From Chitinophaga sp. GbtcB8 (GTDB taxonomy: Bacteria > Bacteroidota > Bacteroidia > Chitinophagales > Chitinophagaceae), in the NCBI RefSeq assembly GCF_019091455.1, contig NZ_JAGXJN010000041.1, positions 1 through 64,000 on the forward strand: DNA of 64,000 bases. The letters are read 5' to 3'. A model generated the notes under the pieces. That model saw nothing but the letters and a program-made list of their open reading frames with translations. It had not been told where the DNA came from and searched no databases. This document shows, in pieces, positions 35,061 to 44,500 of this stretch (its first letter is position 1; the number at the start of each line of letters is the position of its first letter). The translations under genes and the position numbers were made by a program.

Positions 35061-38000
35061 TTAAACGCTGCCCTGCCTTGCTACCATGGAACGGTAATGT
35101 TTATACAGCACGCTGTAAATGATCATTTCATAACGGCGCTGCGCCATATGGAAAAGGCGGTTAATGTGCATGTGCAGCAGATCGCCGGCCAGCTGTTGCA
35201 GTGCTGTGCTGTTACGCTTTTCCAGCAATGGCGGCAGCAAGTGAGCCCAGCCAGGCTGGGGACGCGTATTTTGCAGCAGCTGCTGTATTTCAGCTGTATG
35301 CTGCCGGTAGTACTGGTTGTAAATTTCCTTTTCTTCCTTGCCGGGGTTAAACTCCCGTTCAAAAGCATCCTGGTAGTGCGTTACAAAAGCCAGCTTTTGC
35401 GGCAGGGTAAAATGGAATAAGGTCAGCAGGTCATCCGCATACTGCAGGGCGCTGAACAGCAGGGAAGGAGTTTGTGCATCATCTGTGTGCTGTTGCAGCA
35501 GCTGCAGCACATCAGTGCTGTCTGCATAAAAAAGCTGCTCAACGGCAGTAATATCTGCTGCGCCATAACGTTCCAGCTCCCGGCAATAGGTATCTGTTTG
35601 TACTTTCCACACAAAATGGCTTTGTATGGCATGCTGCAGCGTGGTTTGCAGGTGATGGATCACTGCGCCGGTGTGTATAACATTGGTGAGGTGAAAACGT
35701 ACGCGCAGGTGCGGTTCGGGGTCCTGGTAGCGGATAAAGAACCAGCGGTCTGCCAGGCCATGCAGCAGGAACAGCTCTGCTGCTGCGGCAATGGTATGCT
35801 GCAGCAGCTCATTGGCGTAATGCGTGCTGCAATACAGCTTAAAATATAACCATTCCGACCCTACGGCAAAATGCCGCTCCGGCAGGGTAACAGGTGTTTG
35901 CAGCACAGGATCATTGGCAGGCGTTTCATTTTTTACCACTGCAATGATCTGGTGGGTGTAAGGTTTGTTGTGCTCATCCTTTACGGTGCCGGAGGCATAT
36001 AAAAATTCTTTCAGCACTATTTGTTGCTGGTCTTTAACAGCGCTGATGAAAGCCTGTACGCTGGCCATATCTTCCTGGTCTACCAGCAAGGCCTGGTCGC
36101 CATTGGCCAGTACAAAAAAGGGTGGCAGCTTCCATTTGCTGGCAAACAGGTAAAAGGCGGCTGCACCACCGGGCTGCAGCAGGTCTTTATAATGTTTTAA
36201 GGGTAAATGCCACTGCGCCGGGCAAAGGATCACCTCACGGTACTGCACGCGCGGGAAAAAATGTATGCCCGGTAACGTTATATTCCATGAAAAGCTGAGC
36301 GCCGTTTGTTTGCCCTGGCCCTGCAGCTCGCCCAGCAGGCGGTACAGCGGCAGGGTATTAAATACATAGTTATGCGCATTGTCTATACGCGGCAGCACAT
36401 TTTTTTTATGCTGGGGCGAGTACAGGATCAGCTCCTGGTTTTGCAGGGTTATGTACAGATCTGCTACAGACAGCTGTCTTTCCGGTGGCAGGGAGGAGTG
36501 TGCCAGGTAAGGTATTTCCAGGCAACGCACGGCAGGGTGCTGTAAAATATTCCCGGTCCTGTCTTCCGGTAAATGCACTACGGAGCTTAATATGCTGCCC
36601 GGGTGGCGGCCCTGCTCAAAAGCATGTATGGATTGCAGCAGTGCGCGGATGGTGGCATCCGTATGTCCAAAACGCCCTATCAGCGCACTGCCGCTGGCGC
36701 CGCCCGCATTTTCCATTAAGATAGTATTGCCATCATTCACAAAGCTGAACATCACGGAAAAAGTATCGGGCAAGGGCAGGGGCGTAATTTTTTTACGCAG
36801 CCCATTGATCTCCGCATCTGTAAAAGTTACTGTGTAGTCGTCATGTTTAAACGCCAGTAATAATTTTTCCGTGATCAGTGTTTGCACCTTTTGCCGGTCA
36901 GGCGTGTCCTGCGCGGGATTGTTAGTGGTGGCGCTGGCAAAGCCCTGCAGGGGTTGCCCATCCAGCTCAATGCCGCCGCCCCCGTTGGTAATAATGCCGG
37001 TGTCAGGATCGATGATATGCGTAAGGGGCACGGGTTCAGTATCATAGCGGCTGGCAAAAACAGCTTTCAGCTGCTGCAGCCAGGGGCTGTCTGTTTGCCC
37101 GGCACAGAGTACCTGCAACACTTCCAGCGCTGCAATAATATCTTCCTGCAGCTGCTGCTCCACGGTTTGCTCCCTGCAGCCTACCGTACCATCCAGCTGG
37201 AACAGCCGGTTCTCCTGGAAGCTAAGGCCCGCGGCGTTCAACTGGCTGCCTATGGCTTCCAGCGCAGCGGGCAAATAACCGGCAGCAGGCGCTTCCCGCA
37301 GCTGTTGCTGCAGCTGTAACAATTGCTGTAAGTAATGGCCGGTCAGGGCATCCTGGTTAGCTGCGTGTATAGGTTCCAGTATGCGGATGATGCGGTCTAA
37401 ATAATCTACACCCGTTACCTGGAAGTGCAGGTTGCTTTCCAGCAGCTGTGATTGTATCAGCGCTTCCAGGTATTGCTCCGCTTCTGCTGCGGGCACCTGT
37501 TCCCGCGCAATAATATGATCGCGCAGCATATAAAAAGCAGTTTCCTTTTTCCCGCACAACGCGGCTAAGTGCATCAGCAGCGGGGTGGCAGCCACGGCGC
37601 TCACCTGGTATTTGCGCTGGTTGTTTTCCAGCTGGTATTCATAATACCGGTATTCATTGCCTACTTTATATACAGAGGTATTAAAGCGGTAATGCAACTG
37701 GTGGCGGATGGCTTTGTGCTGCTGCAGCTCCTGTACAAGCGCACACAAAAAATCCACATCAAAGCGGATGTGCCGCTGCCATTTACTGCTGTCTAAAGTA
37801 ATACGTGTATCAGCGCCCCACTGCAGGGTGGTGCAGCCGGAGAACAGGCCAAATGGCGTGGGCCTGCTGCGCATACGGTTATAATACTTGGTTAGGCTGT
37901 TCTGCAGCTTCTGTTTTTTGGAAACATCTGTTCCGCCTGCCTGGTACCTGCGGCATTGCTCGTACAATACAGGGGAGGCCAGGTGAATGGCTTCCATAAA

Positions 38001-38105
38001 AGCAGCGTCGTTCAATAAAGTGGTTATGTCCGGCGTTATGGCAGTATCCTCAAATGGTTTAGCAGGACACCTGCATAACAGTGCCGGAAAAAAGGACAGC
38101 CCCAT
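35061..38105 (-). CDS. class I lanthipeptide dehydratase (LanB), full length
   Basis: The 1014-residue protein carries both LanB halves. The N-terminal glutamylation domain (about 1-700) includes KYYNRMRSRPTPFGLFSGCT near residue 80, the strongest family mark. The C-terminal SpaB_C-type elimination domain (about 720-1010) includes WLYFKLYCSTHYANELL, RWFFIRYQDPEPHLRVRFHL and RELERYGAADITAVEQLF. LanBs use glutamyl-tRNA to activate Ser/Thr side chains and then eliminate glutamate, giving Dha/Dhb. The fused form fits lanthipeptide rather than split thiopeptide enzymes. It is third in a minus-strand operon after a LytS kinase and LytTR regulator (gap 15 bases). The matching substrate is the Thr-rich peptide at 40120. 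Confidence 0.93.
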   Translation of the reverse strand: MGLSFFPALLCRCPAKPFEDTAITPDITTLLNDAAFMEAIHLASPVLYEQCRRYQAGGTDVSKKQKLQNSLTKYYNRMRSRPTPFGLFSGCTTLQWGADTRITLDSSKWQRHIRFDVDFLCALVQELQQHKAIRHQLHYRFNTSVYKVGNEYRYYEYQLENNQRKYQVSAVAATPLLMHLAALCGKKETAFYMLRDHIIAREQVPAAEAEQYLEALIQSQLLESNLHFQVTGVDYLDRIIRILEPIHAANQDALTGHYLQQLLQLQQQLREAPAAGYLPAALEAIGSQLNAAGLSFQENRLFQLDGTVGCREQTVEQQLQEDIIAALEVLQVLCAGQTDSPWLQQLKAVFASRYDTEPVPLTHIIDPDTGIITNGGGGIELDGQPLQGFASATTNNPAQDTPDRQKVQTLITEKLLLAFKHDDYTVTFTDAEINGLRKKITPLPLPDTFSVMFSFVNDGNTILMENAGGASGSALIGRFGHTDATIRALLQSIHAFEQGRHPGSILSSVVHLPEDRTGNILQHPAVRCLEIPYLAHSSLPPERQLSVADLYITLQNQELILYSPQHKKNVLPRIDNAHNYVFNTLPLYRLLGELQGQGKQTALSFSWNITLPGIHFFPRVQYREVILCPAQWHLPLKHYKDLLQPGGAAAFYLFASKWKLPPFFVLANGDQALLVDQEDMASVQAFISAVKDQQQIVLKEFLYASGTVKDEHNKPYTHQIIAVVKNETPANDPVLQTPVTLPERHFAVGSEWLYFKLYCSTHYANELLQHTIAAAAELFLLHGLADRWFFIRYQDPEPHLRVRFHLTNVIHTGAVIHHLQTTLQHAIQSHFVWKVQTDTYCRELERYGAADITAVEQLFYADSTDVLQLLQQHTDDAQTPSLLFSALQYADDLLTLFHFTLPQKLAFVTHYQDAFEREFNPGKEEKEIYNQYYRQHTAEIQQLLQNTRPQPGWAHLLPPLLEKRNSTALQQLAGDLLHMHINRLFHMAQRRYEMIIYSVLYKHYRSMVARQGSV

Positions 38106-38120
38106 ACACTATGGTTTTGA

Positions 38121-38846
38121 TTAAATAGGCTTCTTATTTCCTATGATCGTTTGTTTCAGCAGGTCAAAAAATGCCTGCCGGTAGGTTTCGCTTAATGGTA
38201 TGCTCTCTTTTACATTCTTCAGAAATATCTGGTTTCCCTCAATAATTTTTATTTTATCAATAGATATGATGTAGGATTTATGTACGCGGATGAACTGATC
38301 TTTAGGCAGATCATTGTCCAGGTCTTTCATGTTCAGCAGGGTCATTACCTGCTGCTGCTCTTTGTGAATGGTTACATAGTTCTTCATGCCTTCTATGTAC
38401 ACGATCTCATCCAGCTCTATCTTTTGCAGCTTATTCTTGGCATCTGTTTTAACAACAATGTAATTCTTTGTTTGTTTGGTTTGATTGTCCTCTTCTGCAA
38501 AGGTAAGCTGGTTCATGGCTTTTTGTACGGCTTTCAGAAAACGGTCGAACGAAATTGGTTTCAACAAATAATCCAGCACTTCGTACTCAAAACTTTCCAG
38601 CGCATACTCTTTAAAGGCGGAGGTGATGATGATCCTGGCCTTGCCTTTCATGAGCTTAATGAAGTCCATGCCGGAAAGCTGCGGCATGTGCATGTCAATG
38701 AAAATAATGTCTACATCCGTTGCTGTTATAGCATTCAGCGGATTGTTGTAGGTGCCCTTTAGTTCCAGGAAAGATACTTTTTCAATGTAACTTTTCAATA
38801 GGTCTATGGCGTGCTGTTCATCATCTATTATAATACAAGATAGCAT
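38121..38846 (-). CDS. LytTR-family response regulator
   Basis: The 241-residue protein has a receiver domain at residues 1-120 (DD at 8-9, phospho-Asp51 in IIFIDMHMPQLSG, Ser/Thr in RIIITSAF, Lys in YLLKPIS). A LytTR DNA-binding domain is at about 135-235 (NYIVVKTDAKNKLQKIEL, IVYIEGMKNYVTIH, FIRVHKSYIISIDKIK). It is encoded 8 bases after its kinase and 15 bases before LanB, so it is a dedicated regulator of the peptide locus and probably acts at the divergent region 39959-40119. That target is inference. Confidence 0.92.
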   Translation of the reverse strand: MLSCIIIDDEQHAIDLLKSYIEKVSFLELKGTYNNPLNAITATDVDIIFIDMHMPQLSGMDFIKLMKGKARIIITSAFKEYALESFEYEVLDYLLKPISFDRFLKAVQKAMNQLTFAEEDNQTKQTKNYIVVKTDAKNKLQKIELDEIVYIEGMKNYVTIHKEQQQVMTLLNMKDLDNDLPKDQFIRVHKSYIISIDKIKIIEGNQIFLKNVKESIPLSETYRQAFFDLLKQTIIGNKKPI

Positions 38847-38854
38847 AACAGAAA

Positions 38855-39958
38855 TTACAGGTTTAGGTTAAGGGTAACAGTGTACAAATTACTATCCTCT
38901 TCAATATCCAGTTTATATTGATCGTTATTATACATCAGGTTTAATCGTTTCTTAACGTTGGCCAGGCCAATACCACCGGAAATTCCTGATGGGAACGGTA
39001 CTTTTTTCTTGTTCCGTATAAAAAAATGCAGCTGGCCGTCGTTCATGTAAATGTTTACCTGTAGCGGATGTGCGGCATCCTGCAGGTCTCCGTATTTAAA
39101 AGCATTTTCTACAAAGGTGATCAGCAGCAGTGGTGCTATTCTGCGGAACTTAAACTCCACCGGCTCGCCGGTCTTTATTTCCGTATACAGCTCGTTATTA
39201 AAACGAAGCTGGTGTATTTCTACCAGGTTAATAATATGCTGGATCTCTCTTTCCAGCTCTACTTTTCCCTCCTCGTCATGGTTATCCAGCGCATAACGCA
39301 TAATGTCTGACAGCAGCATAACGCTTTTGGATGCTGTGGCAGAAACCGTTCTTACCTGTGTGTAAATGAAACTGAGTGTGTTAAACAGGAAGTGCGGGTG
39401 TATCTGGTAGCGCAGGTAGCTGAGCTCTGTACTGAGGATCTCCTTTTCCAGTGAGGCCTGGCGGCGGCTTTCCTCTATTCTCAACTTATCCAGCTTACGT
39501 AGCTGGCGTTCTTTGGCAATAGTGTTCAGCGCAAGATAGTAACCATAGCTTAACGATATAAAATAAATAAAACGGAATACCCGCAGTAATATAAACGACT
39601 TTATAGTTTGTATGGTATACAGCGTAGGAATTTCGTGGCTTTCCAGGTTATGGGTGATCATGTAGTTCAGCCCCAGGTACAGCACACAGAGTAAAAAGGT
39701 GAGCAATACCAGCAGGAGCGCTCTTTTGCGGCCAAAGGTATAGGGGAGTATGAGGTAGGTATTTACATAAAAAATAAAAGCATTGAGGATGAAAAAGATA
39801 AGGGTAGAGAATAGCGTAACCTGCGAAGGTTCTATGATCATTACAATGCCGTTCTCATAGAAAAAATACAATACCCATACCAGGATATGCAGTCCCAGCC
39901 TGTTTATAAGGCTTTTGTGACGCGGTTCATCAGGAATTATTGTTGCCACATTGGTCAT
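38855..39958 (-). CDS. LytS-type sensor histidine kinase
   Basis: The 367-residue protein has four membrane helices (about residues 22-40, 48-70, 80-101 and 118-146). A coiled linker follows, then the His_kinase domain with SYLRYQIHPHFLFNTLSF (phospho-acceptor His189 in PHFLFN). The ATPase has PLLLITFVENAFKYGD (N-box) and GGIGLANVKKRLNLMY (G box). There is no separate periplasmic domain, so the membrane helices are the likely sensor. As first gene of the kinase-regulator-LanB operon it probably senses the peptide product or an envelope signal (inference). Confidence 0.92.
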   Translation of the reverse strand: MTNVATIIPDEPRHKSLINRLGLHILVWVLYFFYENGIVMIIEPSQVTLFSTLIFFILNAFIFYVNTYLILPYTFGRKRALLLVLLTFLLCVLYLGLNYMITHNLESHEIPTLYTIQTIKSFILLRVFRFIYFISLSYGYYLALNTIAKERQLRKLDKLRIEESRRQASLEKEILSTELSYLRYQIHPHFLFNTLSFIYTQVRTVSATASKSVMLLSDIMRYALDNHDEEGKVELEREIQHIINLVEIHQLRFNNELYTEIKTGEPVEFKFRRIAPLLLITFVENAFKYGDLQDAAHPLQVNIYMNDGQLHFFIRNKKKVPFPSGISGGIGLANVKKRLNLMYNNDQYKLDIEEDSNLYTVTLNLNL

Positions 39959-40031
39959 GTGAGGAAGAAAGGTGTTTTATATAGAAAAAGGGGATTTCGT
40001 GTAATCATCAGGCGATCTTATGTAATTAATT

Positions 40032-40061
40032 TTTGTTGCTGCCATGTTCTGTAGATATTTG
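40032..40061 (+). promoter_or_regulatory. putative promoter of the precursor-LanC-NRPS operon
   Basis: TTTG at 40032-40035 and GATATTTG at 40054-40061 are separated by 18 bases. This fits the Bacteroidota TTTG-(N19)-TAnnTTTG pattern with one mismatch. Transcription would begin near 40067, about 53 bases before the precursor ATG. The whole divergent gap (39959-40119) is A/T-rich and also serves the leftward kinase operon. Confidence 0.45.
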
Positions 40062-40119
40062 AATTGTAATTACACGGCACGGTAAAAAATATGGTTAAAC
40101 ACATTACAAACGTTTCTTT

Positions 40120-40278
40120 ATGGAAAACTTATTTAGAACTACAGGCAAATTGCTCTTCGAAAAAAGAGTAGTAATAAAAATAATAAATAATGAGGTAACC
40201 GACAAGAAAAGGCAAGCATATCATACCGTGCCTACTACGCTCCCTACTACTATTACGGGGTTTCACGCCGGCAGTTAG
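40120..40278 (+). CDS. Thr-rich, cysteine-free RiPP precursor peptide
   Basis: This 52-residue ORF starts at ATG 40120 and ends with TAG at 40278. The leader half (MENLFRTTGKLLFEKRVVIK then IINNEVTDKK) carries the Leu/Phe-Lys-Val-Ile pattern seen in Bacteroidota class I lanthipeptide leaders. The C-terminal half (RQAYHTVPTTLPTTITGF then HAGS) holds six Thr and one Ser as possible LanB sites, with a repeated (V/L)PTT unit. It has no Cys at all, so thioether rings cannot form. Other nucleophiles in or near the core are Lys, Tyr and two His. It stands between the divergent kinase-LanB operon and the LanC-like gene, 39 bases before the latter with no terminator between. The dehydratase link is inferred from context and leader shape. 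Confidence 0.72.
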   Translation: MENLFRTTGKLLFEKRVVIKIINNEVTDKKRQAYHTVPTTLPTTITGFHAGS

Positions 40279-40317
40279 CGAATGGTTTTTATTTGTTCTA
40301 ACTAATATTGTCAAACG

Positions 40318-41493
40318 ATGATAAAACCCGAAACCCCGGAGAGCCACGTGCTTGAACGACTTACAACCATTATCGGCAGGCAATTTGATGAAAGACCGGG
40401 GTTTGGGATACAGGATATTTCATTCGCGCTCTTTTATCACTACCTGTATAAAGCCACAACAGATAACGATCATTTAACACGACGGAATCAGTGCCTGGAA
40501 GTAATTATAAATGATCTGGAACAGCAAGACAGTGCCACCACAACCTTAGGAAGATACCCGTTTTTTTTTAACTGTCTGACGCATCTGTTGCAACAAATAC
40601 AAACGGAAAATTTGGTATTGCAACCTTTGGTGCAACGTATAAATGACTGGAACAAGCGGCTGGTAACTGATACTGATTTTGACATCACAACATTACCCGC
40701 AATGGGTTACCTGACAGGTTGGGCCGGTGTGCTGTACTACTTTAAGAATTTGCCGGCGGCGTTTGAATCGAGGCAGCTTTTACTGGACCGGCATTTTGAA
40801 CCCATTGCAAATCATGTGCAATGGATGTGCGAGCAGGAATTATTCCTTTTGCCGTATGAAACAAAGGAAACAGATATGGGGCTGGCAAAAGGCATCTGCG
40901 GGTTACTAATGGTAGTAGCAGATGTGGCGCACCTGGTAAGTTATCCGCAAACCGGCAGCATTATCGGAAGCTGTGTGCACCAGCTGATAAGATTACGCCA
41001 GGAAGTAGACCAGTCCGCTGATAAATGCTCTTTTTTTCCTTACCGGATCGATAATGAACAAAAGGTAGCATTATACAATAACAGCCTGGGCTGGGACAGC
41101 AGTGATCTGGGACAGGCGTTGCTGCTTTGCAGGGCGGCGCTGCTGTGCAAAAATTCAAATTACCTGCGTATGGCAGAATTGATTTCGCTCAACACCCTGT
41201 TAAGAAAAAATGAAACGCATACCGGCATACACGATGCCTCTGTACAATATGGCGCTGCCGGGGTTGCTCTTTTATATAAAAGATTATTTGCCTTCACAGG
41301 CAGAAAGGACTTGCTAAAAGGATATCATTACTGGATGGACCAAACCCTTACACTGGCGCAGGCTGCGCTGGAAAAGGAGGAACCACAAGAGAAGAACACC
41401 AGTATCCTGGAAGGACTGACCGGCATAGGACTGACCCTTTTATCCCGCAAATATGATTACGCAGCAGACTGGAGTAAGATCCTATTAGCCTAG
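40318..41493 (+). CDS. LanC-like protein lacking the zinc/catalytic residues
   Basis: The 391-residue protein has the alpha,alpha-barrel signature spacing of lanthionine synthetase C. All active-site positions are changed, however. The usual GLAHGxxG reads MGLAKGICGLL (His to Lys). The usual WCYGDxG reads LGWDSSDLGQALL (Cys to Asp). The usual CHGxAG reads SVQYGAAGVALLY (Cys-His to Gln-Tyr). N-terminal PAMGYLTGWAGVLYYF and C-terminal SILEGLTGIGLTLLSR keep the GxxGxG repeats of the fold. Zinc-assisted thiol addition therefore looks impossible, which matches a precursor without Cys. It may be a scaffold for LanB, a binder of the leader, or an enzyme for a different ring chemistry. The synthase gene follows after 38 bases. 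Confidence 0.8.
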   Translation: MIKPETPESHVLERLTTIIGRQFDERPGFGIQDISFALFYHYLYKATTDNDHLTRRNQCLEVIINDLEQQDSATTTLGRYPFFFNCLTHLLQQIQTENLVLQPLVQRINDWNKRLVTDTDFDITTLPAMGYLTGWAGVLYYFKNLPAAFESRQLLLDRHFEPIANHVQWMCEQELFLLPYETKETDMGLAKGICGLLMVVADVAHLVSYPQTGSIIGSCVHQLIRLRQEVDQSADKCSFFPYRIDNEQKVALYNNSLGWDSSDLGQALLLCRAALLCKNSNYLRMAELISLNTLLRKNETHTGIHDASVQYGAAGVALLYKRLFAFTGRKDLLKGYHYWMDQTLTLAQAALEKEEPQEKNTSILEGLTGIGLTLLSRKYDYAADWSKILLA

Positions 41494-41531
41494 AATGGAT
41501 ATGACCATGTAGTACTTAACCTGCATTTTCT

Positions 41532-44500
41532 ATGTCACTTATGGAACAGGAATTAATCCCACCGTCACTGACGGAAGCCCTCCTCATGCTTAAAAATGAG
41601 GCACATACCGGTATTACATTTATAAGCGGCAGCCAGCAGGAAACCTTTGTTCCCTACAACCTGCTGTATACACAGGCGCTTAGCTGCCTGGGTTATTTAC
41701 AGCAGCAGGGCATGCAGCCGGGTAATGAGCTGGTATTACAGGTGGATGATAATCACAGCTTCCTGGTAACCTTCTGGGCGGCCCTCATGGGCGGCATACG
41801 CCCGGTACCGCTGGCCGTAGCGCATTATACGGAGAGCAACCAGAAACTGTGCAGGATCTGGAAGATATTAGACCACCCTTATTTGCTTACTAACCGCCGC
41901 GTACATACGAACCTGGAAAAGTCTGCCGATGATCCTGCAATGAACATGCAGGAGATCTTATCCGGCGGGCGTTTGCTGTTGTTTGAAGATATGATGCAGC
42001 ATGAGCAGGAAGGGAATATACATAAACCTGCGGCAGATGATATTGCGTTCATCCAATTTTCATCCGGTTCTACCGGTACCCCTAAAGGTGTTACGCTTAC
42101 CCATAATAACGTGATCACGAATGTAAGCGCCATTATCAGTGCAGGCGCTATTTCAAAGGCAGATGCTACCTGCAGCTGGATGCCGCTTACGCATGATATG
42201 GGCCTAATTGGTTTTCACCTGGTGCCGCTGGTATCGGGTGCGCAGCAATATATGATGCCTACGGACCTGTATATACGCAGGCCTGCATTGTGGTTACAGG
42301 TGTTGTCGGCCCATAAGGCTACGCTCACCTCATCGCCCAACTTTGGTTACAAACATTTGTTGCAGCGCTTAGATGAAAATGCGCTGAAAGATATTGACCT
42401 CTCCTCCGTCCGCCTGATCTTCAATGGTGCAGAGCCTATTTCCATGGACCTGTGCCGCACTTTTCTTGCTGCCATGCAGCCGTATGGTTTACATCCGGAT
42501 GTGATGTTTACCGTATACGGCCTGGCAGAAGCTACGCTGGCCGTGGCTTTTCCGCCACCGGCCCGCCCGCTTACAGGCATCCGTCTTTCACGTTTGCGCC
42601 TGGGCGTAGGGCAGCGTGTAAAGGTAGATGCTACAGAAAACCAGGTGGAATTTGCCAACCTGGGTAAGCCTGTACCTAATTGCCGCATACGCATTACCAA
42701 TGAAAAAAATGAAGTGCTGGATGAGGGAAAGGTAGGGTATGTGCAGATCAGCGGCGATAACGTTACCAAAACCTATTATAATAATCCTGCAGCCACCAAA
42801 GAGGTGATCAAAGCCGGCTGGCTTAATACCTACGACCTGGGTTTTGTGCTGGAAGGCAACCTGTTTATTACCGGCCGTGCAAAGGATATCATTTTTGCAG
42901 GAGGCCTCAATTATTATGCGCACGACATTGAGCGCATTGCAGAGGAGCTGGATGAAATAGATACCGGCCGCATAGTAGCCTGCGGGGTGCCTGATATAGC
43001 TACGCAAACAGATGCGCTGGTATTATTTGTACTGTATAAAAAATCGTTAGAAAGTTTTTACCCCTTAACACAGGCGCTGAAAGCCCTGATAGCGGCCCGT
43101 TTGGGCATTCGTGTGCAGCAGGTGGTGCCGGTAAAACATATTCCTAAAACCACCAGCGGCAAAATAAAAAGGTTTATGCTGCTGGATGATCTTTTAAAAG
43201 GGGAGTATAACACTGTGCTGGAAGAGCTGGAAAAAATACAGCCTGCACCGGAGCCCGCAGCCCTTGCTGCACCGCCTTTGCAGGAGCTATCAGCCGCTGT
43301 TATCCGCCAGCACATTATTCAATTCCTTTCCGGCCGCCTGCAGGTACGCCCTGAAAATATAGATCCTTCCCGTGCGTTTGCAGAACTGGGCGTAACCTCC
43401 ATGATAGCCGTGGAGCTGGCCGGTCACTTAGGGCAGCTGCTGCAGCGGGAGCTGGATACTACCCTTGCCTGGAACTTTGCTAACATACAGGCTTTAACAG
43501 AACATTTAAGCGGCGCAGCAGTGCAAACCACTACTGCCGCTGCTGATCATACTATAGCGGAACCCATTGCCATCATCGGGCTGGCCTGCCGTTTTCCGGG
43601 TGCAGAGAATGCCGCTGCTTATTGGGAATTACTGAAGAATGGAACAGATGTCGTAGGCCCCATGACTGCAGCACGCCGCGCCCTTACTCCCATGAACGGC
43701 CTGGCCGCACCCGGTGGTTACATTAGTAACATTGATGCTTTTGATGCGGCTTTTTTTGGGGTATCGCCCAAAGAAGCGCCCTGTATGGACCCGCAGCAGC
43801 GCATTATGATGGAAGTATGCTGGGAGGCGCTGGAGCATGCCGGCCTTACAGAAGAAAAGCTGACCGGCTCCGATACCAGTGTATTCATTGGCGTTAGTGG
43901 TAATGATTATGCGCGTATGCAGCTGGCAGCAGAAGGTGCGTTAAGCCCATACGCAGGTACCGGCAGCGCGTTTTCCATACTGGCCAACCGCTTGTCTTAT
44001 TTCCTGGACCTGAAAGGTCCCAGCATGGCTATTGATACCGCCTGCTCTTCCTCCCTGGTAGCATTACACCAGGCCTGCAACAGCATCCGCAACGGTGAAA
44101 GCCGTATGGCTATAACCGGTGGTGTGAACTTATTATTAAGCCCTGAGCTGAACGAAGTATTTGGCGCAGCCAGCATGTTATCTGAAGATGGTAAGTGCAA
44201 AACCTTTGATGCTAACGCCAACGGTTATGTGAGGGGAGAGGGCTGCGGTGTGGTGATCTTAAAAAAGCTGTCGGCCGCTATGGACGATGGCGACTCCGTG
44301 CTGGCCGTGATCAGCGGCAGCGCCATTAACCAGGATGGCCGCAGTAATGGTCTTACCGCGCCCAACGGGCTTTCACAGCAGACTGTGATAATGAAGGCCA
44401 TGCAGCAGGCAGGGCTAACACCCGCTGCAGTAAGTTATATTGAGGCGCATGGCACCGGTACGCCTTTAGGCGATCCTATTGAAATGAATGCGTTGAAAAA

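Noticed and set aside
40091..40171. 26-codon ORF overlapping the precursor (MVKHITNVSLWKTYLELQ..., with one Cys)
   Set aside because: It overlaps the 52-residue frame, has a low Ser/Thr core content and no leader-like pattern. The longer frame with the Thr-rich end is the better LanB substrate.
40129..40383. 84-residue minus-strand ORF across the precursor and LanC start
   Set aside because: It is antisense to two better supported genes, and its composition looks random.
40318..41493. Reading the locus as a standard lantibiotic cluster with thioether rings
   Set aside because: The precursor has no Cys and the LanC-like protein lacks all zinc ligands, so lanthionine formation is not supported.
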